This document shows, one piece after another, positions 1 to 6,008 of a DNA stretch of 6,154 bases. Source of the stretch: Actinomycetes bacterium (lineage in GTDB: Bacteria > Actinomycetota > Acidimicrobiia > Acidimicrobiales > Palsa-688); contig JAKACE010000120.1 of the NCBI GenBank assembly GCA_021821705.1, positions 1-6,154 on the forward strand. Direction: 5' to 3'. The notes below the pieces were generated by a model that had not been told where the DNA came from, searched no databases, and saw only the letters and a program-made list of their open reading frames with translations. Positions within the stretch are counted from its first letter, which is position 1. Each line of letters opens with the position of its first letter. The position numbers and the translations under genes are program-made.

Positions 1-3000
1 GGTCGCGGTTGCGACCGCCCCGGCAGCGTCGCTCACCTGGACAGGTACCTGGAAGCTCTGGCCGACGGCGTCCAGGGGTGGTGAACCGACCAGCTCCCCG
101 CCCCCAGTGAGCGAGAGCCAAGGAGGCAGCGGGTAGCCATCGGCGGTTGCCGAAGCCGGCAGCGACCATTGGTAGCCAACTGTCCCGAGCACCCCGCCGC
201 TCGCCTGCAAACGGTCGGTCAAGCTCACGGCCGCCGGATGTGAGGGTAGCGAGGTAGTTGCCACGGCCAGTGCACGGGCAATCGAGATCCCGGCCGAGGT
301 GCACCCAGGCGTTCCCGTGCTGTCAGTAGCGCAAAGCATGAAACCCGCGTCGTAGCCCGCCTGTGTTGGCGTACCTTCGACCGTGCTTGCCTGGCTCACG
401 ACCAGCCCTCCTGGCGGCGTGCCGTTCGTCTGCCAGCTGTAGGGGGGGTACCCGCCTTCGGCCTGGATCTGAGCCCAGTACGGGAGACCTACCTCTCCCT
501 CGGGGAAGGAAAGCGCGCTGAGCCCCAATGACTGGCCCACGGCGAGAACAAAGGCGACGGTGACGCTGGCGCCCCAGTAGTCGGTGACGGTGAAGCCCAC
601 AAGATTGCCGGCACCGCTGGTGGGTGCGGCAGCAACACCGCTTATCTCGCCGTTGCCCGACAGGACGAAGCCCTCCGGCAAGGTGCTGCCGGCGGTGAGC
701 CGCCAGTCGTACGGCATAGCCTGGGTACTGACACCGCCGGCGACGACGAGAAACGTACTGTACGGCACCCCCACGTGGGCATCGGGTAGGAAAGACGTCG
801 TCACCACCGGGTCGGGGACGACGGAGATCTCCGCCGGGGCGGTGGCCACGACCTTGTCGTGGTCTTTCGCCTGGACCTCGAAGGAGTAGTTACCAAGGGA
901 GGTCGGAACACCGTGCAGCAAACCGGGCGTGCCTGTGGCGCTGCCGTCAGCATCGAGGGCAACGCCCGGCGGCAGCGTGCCCTGGCCTGGCACGATGCTC
1001 CAGGTGAACGGCCCGATCCCTCCTATCGCCGTAAGCGTCTGGGAGTAGCCGACGCCGAGGTCGCCAGGCAGGAGATCCGCCTCGATCGCCGGTGGGGCAG
1101 CAACGTCGAGCGTGAACGGGCTAGTCCAGCTGCCCCCCGCAGCGTCTGTTGCCTCCACCGTAAGCGGGTAGGCACCCGCTGAGCCACCAGCGGGCGTACC
1201 CGAGAACACGCCCGCCGCGGAAAGGCTGATCCCCTTGGGCAGCGGCCCGGAGCTCGGGCCCAGCCCCCAGGAGTACGCCGGTTTGCCTCCGGCGGCCTGG
1301 AGCGTGCCCGAGTAACGGGCACCGACCTCTGCTGCTGGCAACGAAATCGTGGTGATCGCCACCCCGACCGGGAGCACGAGCGCCGCCACCGCCGACCCCC
1401 CGGCCGCGTCGGTAACCTGCACCGAGAAGACGGCGGTCGCTGCGTCGGGCGCCGGGGCCCCGCTGATCACGCCGCTCGGCGAGAGTGCGAGACCGTCTGG
1501 AAGGCTGCCCTTGACCACCGACCACGTTGCGCTCCCGCTACCGCCGCTCGTCTGGAGGGTCGTCGAATAGGGTGCGCCTTTGGTCGACGGGGCGAGCTGC
1601 GCCGGGGTCGAGATGGCGATGGGCGGCGCAATGTCCAGGGGCAGCGTCCGGGTTACGGTGGCACCGAACCGGTCGGTGACCGTGAACGTCACCTGGTAGT
1701 GGCCGGCTGTCCCCGGCTCGGGCGCGCCCTGGTCGGCTCCGTTGGTCTCTCCGGCACCAGGCGTACCACCGATCTCGCCGGTAGCCGAGTCCAGCCAGAG
1801 GCCCGTCGGCAGAGGGACGGCGTTGCCCTGGCCGTCGCCCACCGACGTGACGGCCCAGGTGTACGGGGCGGCACCATCGAAAGCGGTTTGAGGCCCGCTC
1901 CTATATGGGACGCCTACTTCGGCCGGTGGCAATGCTCGAGGGGAAACCGACAGCGGGCTGGCGACGTTCAGGTAAGCCGTTGTCGAAGTGCACCCGCCGG
2001 CGGCATCACTTGCGGCGACTTCGAACGGGTACCCACCTGACTGCGTCGGGGTGCCGCTGATATAGCCGTCCGGAGTGACCGAGATCCCTGGGGGGACGGC
2101 CCCGCCGGACGGATTGCAGAGCACGCCTGCACCGATGCCATAGGCGTATGCTGCGCTCGTACCCGTACCCTGGTCGAGCGGGACGCCGTAGGCGGCCTTC
2201 AACGGGCTCGAGAAGGGGACTCCGACCTCGGCCTGCTCCACGCCCATGTTCTGCAGGGGCCAGGGCGGGCACTCCCCGGTCGCAGGGTTGTAGTCGCAGA
2301 ACTGCAACGGCCTGGCCACGGGGCCCAACTGGAGCGTATCGAAGGCGGAGCCACCGGCGGCGTCCGTCACATAGAGAGGCAGGTTCGCACCGGCAGCGAC
2401 ATAGGACGGGTCGACCGAAGCCGGGACCGTGCCTTCGATAGTGCAGTTAGGGCCGACAACTTTGCCGTCGCTGTCGTAGTTGAGATCGGTCTGGGAGACG
2501 GCCAACCCGAGACCATCGGCGAGCTCGGGGTAGAAGGGGTCCTCCGAGAGGTGCCTGCCGTACTTGCTGGCGGGTGGTGCGGGGCATGTATAGGGTGGCG
2601 TGCCACCCTGGGTGGGAGCGCCACCGAGGCCAAGCATCGCGAGCTGGAGGTAATTGGTGTAGGGGACCCCGATCTCGGGGTTTGCCAGCGGGTAGTTCTC
2701 GGCGTGGGGGCCCGCGATCACCGGGATGGTGAAGGTCTGGCTGGTGCACTGACCGATCGAGTCGGTTACCTGGGCGTCGAAGCTGATGGTCAGGCCGGCG
2801 TCCGAGGCCGGCAGTTCGGGGAGGGTAACTTCGCCGTCGGTGATATCCTCGGTCAAGCCGCTCTGCGAGCTCAGCTTGGTCAAGCCGACGGTGCTCACGG
2901 TCACGTAAGTTGTGTGCGAACCGTTCGGGACCAGGCCGTTGTAGTTGTCCACACCGACGGGTACCTGGCAATTGCCGAGGGCCCACTGGAGCGGGACGGT

Positions 3001-3120
3001 GGGAGTGGGGCTCGGTGGCGGCCCCCAGTAGCTGGCCTGTTTGCTGAAGCCCGCTGCGCCTATGTACGCCTTGTAAGGTTTGGTCAGCGACCCCGTCTCC
3101 ACCGTGGGCAACTGCGTTGG
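1..3120 (-). repeat. Array of about ten Ig-like modules
   Basis: Approximate module spans, in protein order: 3120-2710, 2695-2320 (both long and divergent), 2253-1966, 1965-1636, 1635-1366, 1365-1102, 1101-817, 816-532, 531-280 and 279-1. The clearest is 1365-1102, with LPAAEVGARYSGTLQAAGG, PAYSWGL, LPKGISLS, GVFSGTPAGG and VEATDAAGG. Modules are diverged from each other, with no recent near-identical copies seen, unlike the GYW repeats. Such arrays usually form rigid stalks or adhesive tandem domains at the cell surface. Confidence 0.75.
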
Positions 3121-3933
3121 CGAGGTAACCTGAGGAGGCTCGGAAGCCAGGTAGGCCGTGAAGATCGGGATCGTGAACTGAGCGGCGAGAGTAAAGCCGA
3201 GGATCGAAAGAGTGAAGCCGATACTGGCCTCGAAGCCGACGCCGACGTCCCAGGTCGGATCCACGGACTGCAGGTCGGCCTTCACAAAACCGTCGACACC
3301 TACAGTAGGCCCGACAATTGGGAGGGGGCCGACCTCGGGGAAGGCGCTCACCCCGCTGAAGGTGGTCCCGCAGGCATCGTAGCAGTAGAACGCAAACGTC
3401 ACCTTCGGCCCTACCGAGACTTTCAGATAGCCGCTACCGGTCGGCGAGCTGAAGCTGTTCTCGGGCGTGAAATTGTTTATCGGCTGGAAGTTCGGACTTG
3501 CCTGGCTGTCGTAGCTCACCCCCTCTTGGAGCGTGAAACCCTGTTGCTCCGTGGGCATCGTGATGAGGGAGGTGGACTGGGCCTTCAGGCTGACGTCTAT
3601 TTCCAAGAGGATCGAGATGTTGACCGGTACCGGGCCGATCGTGAAGTTGATGTCGGGGATGCCGAAGGTGTCAGGCCCCCACGGCTTGTAGGTGTACTGG
3701 CAGACCACGTTGGCCTGTACGGTGGCCTTGGCGCTGACGCTCTCTGCCACCTCGATGTACGCGTCCGCCTGCAGGTGGGTGGGAAATGACCAGGAAGCGT
3801 CCAGATGAGGGGTGATCGAGAAGTTCGGGCTCACGTCGACGGAGATGGGCTCGACAGCGTTGTTGGTCGGGTTCGTGCCCGATGCGTAGCCACAGGGGGG
3901 GCGTTCCCGGGCGGCTTGACCGTCATCTGGCAT
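1..3933 (-). CDS. Continuation of the giant surface protein: beta-rich domain plus about ten Ig-like modules (C-terminus outside window)
   Basis: The minus-strand frame ending at base 1 has no stop codon from 4137 down to 1. Meaningful protein begins right after the C-run (CGYASGTNPTN…, from 3894) and continues for 1,298 codons to the edge. It starts with an unassigned Phe/Thr/Val-rich region (about 3893-3121). Ig-like modules of about 85-130 residues follow, with recurring EVGVPYS, GG..PY.W, LP.G..L, G.I.GTP and VTDAAG elements, as in the He_PIG family of putative Ig domains found in bacterial surface proteins. The only nearby ATG in this frame (3933) would give an ORF without a signal peptide or ribosome binding site. 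I therefore read this as the second half of the 5840-3831 gene, separated by a frameshift, and not as an independent gene. The C-terminal anchor or sorting signal, if any, is outside the window. Confidence 0.85.
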   Translation of the reverse strand, partial: MPDDGQAARERPPCGYASGTNPTNNAVEPISVDVSPNFSITPHLDASWSFPTHLQADAYIEVAESVSAKATVQANVVCQYTYKPWGPDTFGIPDINFTIGPVPVNISILLEIDVSLKAQSTSLITMPTEQQGFTLQEGVSYDSQASPNFQPINNFTPENSFSSPTGSGYLKVSVGPKVTFAFYCYDACGTTFSGVSAFPEVGPLPIVGPTVGVDGFVKADLQSVDPTWDVGVGFEASIGFTLSILGFTLAAQFTIPIFTAYLASEPPQVTSPTQLPTVETGSLTKPYKAYIGAAGFSKQASYWGPPPSPTPTVPLQWALGNCQVPVGVDNYNGLVPNGSHTTYVTVSTVGLTKLSSQSGLTEDITDGEVTLPELPASDAGLTISFDAQVTDSIGQCTSQTFTIPVIAGPHAENYPLANPEIGVPYTNYLQLAMLGLGGAPTQGGTPPYTCPAPPASKYGRHLSEDPFYPELADGLGLAVSQTDLNYDSDGKVVGPNCTIEGTVPASVDPSYVAAGANLPLYVTDAAGGSAFDTLQLGPVARPLQFCDYNPATGECPPWPLQNMGVEQAEVGVPFSSPLKAAYGVPLDQGTGTSAAYAYGIGAGVLCNPSGGAVPPGISVTPDGYISGTPTQSGGYPFEVAASDAAGGCTSTTAYLNVASPLSVSPRALPPAEVGVPYRSGPQTAFDGAAPYTWAVTSVGDGQGNAVPLPTGLWLDSATGEIGGTPGAGETNGADQGAPEPGTAGHYQVTFTVTDRFGATVTRTLPLDIAPPIAISTPAQLAPSTKGAPYSTTLQTSGGSGSATWSVVKGSLPDGLALSPSGVISGAPAPDAATAVFSVQVTDAAGGSAVAALVLPVGVAITTISLPAAEVGARYSGTLQAAGGKPAYSWGLGPSSGPLPKGISLSAAGVFSGTPAGGSAGAYPLTVEATDAAGGSWTSPFTLDVAAPPAIEADLLPGDLGVGYSQTLTAIGGIGPFTWSIVPGQGTLPPGVALDADGSATGTPGLLHGVPTSLGNYSFEVQAKDHDKVVATAPAEISVVPDPVVTTSFLPDAHVGVPYSTFLVVAGGVSTQAMPYDWRLTAGSTLPEGFVLSGNGEISGVAAAPTSGAGNLVGFTVTDYWGASVTVAFVLAVGQSLGLSALSFPEGEVGLPYWAQIQAEGGYPPYSWQTNGTPPGGLVVSQASTVEGTPTQAGYDAGFMLCATDSTGTPGCTSAGISIARALAVATTSLPSHPAAVSLTDRLQASGGVLGTVGYQWSLPASATADGYPLPPWLSLTGGGELVGSPPLDAVGQSFQVPVQVSDAAGAVATAT
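3121..3893 (-). other. Unassigned beta-rich extracellular domain after the frameshift
   Basis: About 255 residues beginning CGYASGTNPTN carry alternating hydrophobic/polar stretches such as NFTIGPVPVNISILLEIDV and GFTLSILGFTLAAQFTIP. They are rich in Phe, Thr, Val and Asn, poor in Arg, and have three Cys in VVCQY and FYCYDACG. There is no recognisable Ig repeat plan. The hydrophobic stretch near its end is too interrupted for a confident transmembrane helix. I do not recognise the family. Confidence 0.55.
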
Positions 3934-5840
3934 GGGTAAGAGGACGAGCACACGCCGCCGGTCCCGTCCTGGGGCCGCCTGCGTGCCGCATCGGCCTGCG
4001 GGGGTGTGGGGTGCGCCCAGGGCCAGGCCGTGCTCACCCCTGGGCCGCTCACATGTGGCGCCGGCGGCTGCACGCCTCCGAGCTGCTGTGCCCGCTGGGC
4101 GCCGGAGCCAGGCAGCAAGCTGCTCACCTGGCGCTGGCTAGCTGTATTGGATGGCCAGTCGACGCTGAACGAACCGCGTGGCACCGCCTGAGCCAGGCCG
4201 GCACTGGCCGTATTGAGCACGAGCGTACCGTCGGCCAGGGACACGCTCGTGACTCGGCGGAGGAAGCCGCCGGGCGCGTTGGCCGAAGGCCCTGCCACTA
4301 CGACGTCGCCGGCCTGGACGCCGGCCAGGCTCGAGGGAGGGGGGGAGAAAGTGAGGCTCTGCCCGGAGATGGACCTGAGGTCGGAGAGATCGCGCTCGCC
4401 TACGACCTTGGTCGTGTCGGCAACCTCGGTCAGGTAGTTGACACCGGCAACGCCGAGTTTGCCCGCTTCGACCCGCACGGGGCTACCCGTCACCCCCGGG
4501 TAGAAGGTATCGGTCCCGTCGTCTACTTTGGACGCCGAGACCAAGTAGGTACCGGGTTTCACCACGAGCTCGATGGTGCCTCCCAACGAGCGCCGGAAGC
4601 CGCCGGGGCCCCTGACAACGACAGAGGCGGCCACGCCTGGTGGGAGCCAATCGATCGAAACGGCGAGTGCGCCCTCTCCACTTCCGAGGGCCACCGGTGC
4701 CGGTCCGGCGACAAGAGTGAGCTGCCTGGTCGCTATCGCTCCCATGCGGTCTTCGACCTGGACAGTCAGCAAGTCGACGGCAGGGCCGGTCGGAGCCCCC
4801 TCGATGACCCCGTGCAAGCCGTCGAGGACCAGACCGGGCGCGAGCTGGCCCCCGGTTACCTTCCACGAGTAAGGGGGCAGACCGCCGGATGCGCTCAGGG
4901 TCTGGGCGTAAGGCGCTGAGACAGACGCCGCCGCCAGCTTGGCGGTGAGGATCTCGAGCGCGCCCGAGGAGGCCTGCAGGGGGTTGGCCACTATCCCCAC
5001 CACCCGCCCACGCAACCGGCGGCCCCTCATGGAGCCCCTGTAGGCGGCGTCCCCAAAGGGTGCGACCCCTCCATTGGCCGCGGCCAGCCAGTAGCCCCGG
5101 CCGTCGGGCGTCGGGGCGAAGGCGACGATCGGCGACCCGAGGTGGGCCCTGGCCTTGGGACCGAACCTGCGGGCGTCGCCGAAACGGTACACGGCCCCAT
5201 CGGCGGCCGCGAGCCAATAACCATCACCGTCGGGCGTCGAGGCGAAAGCGACGATCGGCGACCCGAGGTGGGCCCTGGCCTTGGAACCGAAGAACCGGGC
5301 GCTCCCGAAGCTTAAGACAGCGCCCTTGGACGTGGCCAGCCAGTACCCGGTCCCGTGCGTCGCCGAGGCGATACCCACAACTCGCCCAGACCGTCTCCTG
5401 CCGGTCCATGAGCCGTAGGAGTGGGCACCGCCGAAGGCGGCCACGGCACCCGTGGAGGACGCCAGCCAATAGCCGCTCCCATCAGGTACGGCCGCGATCC
5501 CTGCCACGCCGGGGGCGCCGGGAGCTTCCCTCCTGCCTCCTGAGCTGCCGAAGAAGCCGGCACTGCCGAACGCAAAGACCCCTCCGTCGCGCCCTACCAG
5601 CCAATAGCCGGGCCCAACCGGTGGCGGGGCGGCAACGGGGTGAACGACATGAGGTGGGCGGGCGCTGTGGGCAACCTGGTGGGTCGCCAGTCGGGGCTCG
5701 GCTCCTACGCCGCCTGGGACGACTGGCTGGGCCGCCAAACCGGCGCAGATGGCCAGCGCCAATACGCCGGCAGACCCCCTTCGGTACAAGCTTCGGGTAC
5801 CCATGGTGTCAAAGTTCGCGGCCCCGAGGCGCCCTAACAT
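3831..5840 (-). CDS. N-terminal part of a giant secreted GYW-repeat/Ig-domain surface protein, frameshifted
   Basis: This ORF of 669 codons is the first part of an exported multi-domain protein. Residues 1-47 hold a signal peptide: Arg-rich n-region, then a hydrophobic stretch around GVLALAICAGLAA, with likely cleavage at 37 or 47 (VGA-EP). Five GYW repeats span 78-270. Residues about 300-378 form a putative Ig (He_PIG-like) domain, with LPPYSW, a LAPGLVLD element and GVIEGAPTG. Residues about 385-470 and 474-560 look like two further beta-rich domains I cannot name. Residues 563-628 are a Pro/Ala/Gln linker. From residue 650 on, the sequence turns into an R/T/S/P-rich tail and stops, typical of out-of-frame high-GC DNA; the true continuation lies in the -1 frame. 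Start is uncertain: Met13 (ATG at 5804) gives the more classical signal peptide, and neither ATG has a well-spaced Shine-Dalgarno. The role is probably extracellular binding or structure, but no enzyme motif is visible. Confidence 0.85.
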   Translation of the reverse strand: MLGRLGAANFDTMGTRSLYRRGSAGVLALAICAGLAAQPVVPGGVGAEPRLATHQVAHSARPPHVVHPVAAPPPVGPGYWLVGRDGGVFAFGSAGFFGSSGGRREAPGAPGVAGIAAVPDGSGYWLASSTGAVAAFGGAHSYGSWTGRRRSGRVVGIASATHGTGYWLATSKGAVLSFGSARFFGSKARAHLGSPIVAFASTPDGDGYWLAAADGAVYRFGDARRFGPKARAHLGSPIVAFAPTPDGRGYWLAAANGGVAPFGDAAYRGSMRGRRLRGRVVGIVANPLQASSGALEILTAKLAAASVSAPYAQTLSASGGLPPYSWKVTGGQLAPGLVLDGLHGVIEGAPTGPAVDLLTVQVEDRMGAIATRQLTLVAGPAPVALGSGEGALAVSIDWLPPGVAASVVVRGPGGFRRSLGGTIELVVKPGTYLVSASKVDDGTDTFYPGVTGSPVRVEAGKLGVAGVNYLTEVADTTKVVGERDLSDLRSISGQSLTFSPPPSSLAGVQAGDVVVAGPSANAPGGFLRRVTSVSLADGTLVLNTASAGLAQAVPRGSFSVDWPSNTASQRQVSSLLPGSGAQRAQQLGGVQPPAPHVSGPGVSTAWPWAHPTPPQADAARRRPQDGTGGVCSSSYPCQMTVKPPGNAPPVATHRARTRPTTLSSPSPST
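3895..3901 (-). other. Frameshift site: seven-C run joining the two halves of the surface-protein gene
   Basis: On the minus strand the zero frame reads GCC CCC CCT GTG and leads to a stop at 3831. Reading one base back gives GCC CCC CCC TGT GGC and enters a frame open for 1,298 codons with Ig-type content. An eighth C would join the frames exactly. The heptamer C CCC CCT also formally fits the X XXY YYZ pattern of -1 ribosomal slippage sites. I looked for no downstream pseudoknot beyond noting the GC-rich context. A homopolymer sequencing error is the simplest explanation. Confidence 0.8.
3957..4154 (-). other. Low-complexity Pro/Ala/Gln-rich linker
   Basis: Residues about 563-628 are rich in P, A, Q, S and G (for example LPGSGAQRAQQLGG and WPWAHPTPPQ) and lack the alternating hydrophobic pattern of the flanking domains. 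It looks like a flexible spacer between the N-terminal domains and the Ig-module half, and it ends just before the Cys pair CSSSYPC. Confidence 0.55.
4707..4943 (-). other. First Ig-like (He_PIG-type) domain
   Basis: Residues about 300-378 show the same plan as the modules beyond the frameshift: PYAQTLSASGG, LPPYSWKVTGG, LAPGLVLD, GVIEGAPTG, then a VQVED..G strand. This shared module type on both sides of the C-run is part of the evidence that the two ORFs are one gene. Confidence 0.7.
5031..5609 (-). repeat. Five GYW-type protein repeats (42-45 residue period)
   Basis: Repeats begin at residues 78, 123, 165, 207 and 249 of the 669-codon ORF, so the last four are spaced exactly 42. Each has GYWL, three variable residues, (D/N/S/T)G.V, an aromatic-FG.A element and usually FFGS or a variant; the intervening part carries (V/I)VAF or VGIA followed by PDG or a relative. 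Similar repeats are common in secreted actinobacterial proteins and look like short beta-propeller-like blades; the fold is inference. They probably mediate surface binding or spacing. Confidence 0.85.
5101..5352 (-). repeat. Near-identical 126-bp tandem duplication inside the GYW repeats
   Basis: Two 126-bp (42-codon) units, 5101-5226 and 5227-5352, share an almost identical first half. Positions 5122-5158 and 5248-5284 match over 37 consecutive bases, with only three mismatches in the first 65 bases. The protein segment KARAHLGSPIVAFA is duplicated unchanged. The second halves of the units are much more diverged. Confidence 0.9.
5727..5804 (-). other. Signal peptide coding segment (from the Met13 start)
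   Basis: Counting from ATG 5804, the peptide has a positive n-region (MGTRSLYRRGS) and a 13-16 residue hydrophobic core (GVLALAICAGLAA). The first small-residue cleavage option follows at LAA-QP, with another at VGA-EP ten residues on. This predicts Sec export. The Cys in the core lacks a proper lipobox (LAIC has Ile at -1), so a lipoprotein is unlikely. Confidence 0.7.
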
Positions 5841-5853
5841 CGGGGGGCCCCCG
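5841..5853. promoter_or_regulatory. Perfect 13-bp GC inverted repeat abutting ATG 5840
   Basis: CGGGGG-G-CCCCCG lies immediately upstream of the first ATG of the surface-protein gene, inside the 45-bp divergent intergenic gap. It occupies the place where a ribosome binding site would be, while an AAGGA (minus strand, 5856-5860) lies 15 bases from the ATG. It could be an operator, an RNA hairpin limiting initiation, or just GC-rich chance. If translation begins at 5804 it would be in the 5' leader. Confidence 0.3.
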
Positions 5854-5885
5854 CATCCTTAGGGAGGGTGTGACCTAGCCCTACT

Positions 5886-6008
5886 GTGAACGAGGAGCCC
5901 ATCGGCGGCCGGACCAGGCGCTACGTGACCCGTAACACCTTCGCCGACCAGGGTGCGCCGGCCGGCGAGATCGCAGCCCGTTGTCGCTTGGTAGCGTCGG
6001 AGGCGTGA
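5886..6008 (+). CDS. Small 40-codon ORF overlapping arr (possible leader peptide)
   Basis: A GTG-initiated ORF encodes a 40-residue, Arg- and Ala-rich peptide (MNEEPIGGRTRRYVTRN… ending RLVASEA). Its TGA overlaps the GTG of arr in a four-base GTGA, the arrangement typical of translational coupling. Its G+C by codon position is 27/40, 24/40 and 34/40 for positions 1, 2 and 3, the order expected for real coding sequence in a high-GC genome, although the sample is small. An in-frame stop at 5871 rules out a longer version. There is no well-placed Shine-Dalgarno: the AGGGAGG at 5861-5867 is 18 bases away. I recognise no family. It could be a leader peptide governing arr, a small gene, or chance. 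Confidence 0.4.
   Translation: MNEEPIGGRTRRYVTRNTFADQGAPAGEIAARCRLVASEA
5956..5967. promoter_or_regulatory. 12-bp perfect palindrome upstream of arr
   Basis: CGCCGGCCGGCG is fully self-complementary and ends 37 bases before the arr start, inside the small ORF. It could serve as a repressor site or form a hairpin in the leader, but palindromes of this composition arise easily in high-GC DNA. Confidence 0.2.
5992..5997 (+). promoter_or_regulatory. Candidate -10 element for a leaderless arr transcript
   Basis: TAGCGT fits the TANNNT -10 pattern common in Actinobacteria and lies seven bases before the GTG at 6005, the spacing seen when transcription begins at the start codon. No convincing -35 box is seen at the usual distance. 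The GGAGG at 5999-6003 sits only one base from the GTG, too close for a normal Shine-Dalgarno, which favours either leaderless or coupled translation. Confidence 0.25.

Noticed and set aside
2447..2986. 179-codon minus-strand ORF
   Set aside because: It is in a different minus-strand frame from the continuous Ig-module reading and is Arg/Pro-rich without motif content.
2551..3789. 412-codon plus-strand ORF
   Set aside because: It lies exactly opposite the codon register of the minus-strand surface protein. Its product is G/R/A/D-rich with no domain pattern, while the minus strand shows clear Ig modules.
3892..3933. Separate gene starting at ATG 3933
   Set aside because: It would begin with an out-of-frame dozen residues, with no ribosome binding site or signal peptide, in front of an obviously extracellular domain series. 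A frameshift in one gene explains the data better.
3882..4919. 345-codon plus-strand ORF
   Set aside because: It overlaps the domain-bearing minus-strand ORF and has no recognisable domain; it is a high-GC shadow.
5031..5609. CRISPR-like or noncoding tandem repeats
   Set aside because: The 126-bp period equals 42 codons and the repeats encode conserved GYW protein units; there are no short repeats separated by unique spacers.
5740..5755. Lipobox in the signal peptide (LAIC)
   Set aside because: Ile at the -1 position is not allowed in a normal lipobox, and the Cys lies within the hydrophobic core.
5060..5878. 272-codon plus-strand ORF, Arg/Pro-rich
   Set aside because: It mirrors the GYW repeats and signal peptide of the minus-strand gene; the composition is typical of antisense high-GC DNA.
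5882..5887. TACTGT as a -10 box for the small ORF
   Set aside because: It overlaps the GTG start itself, so transcription would begin downstream of the start codon, and no -35 partner is seen.
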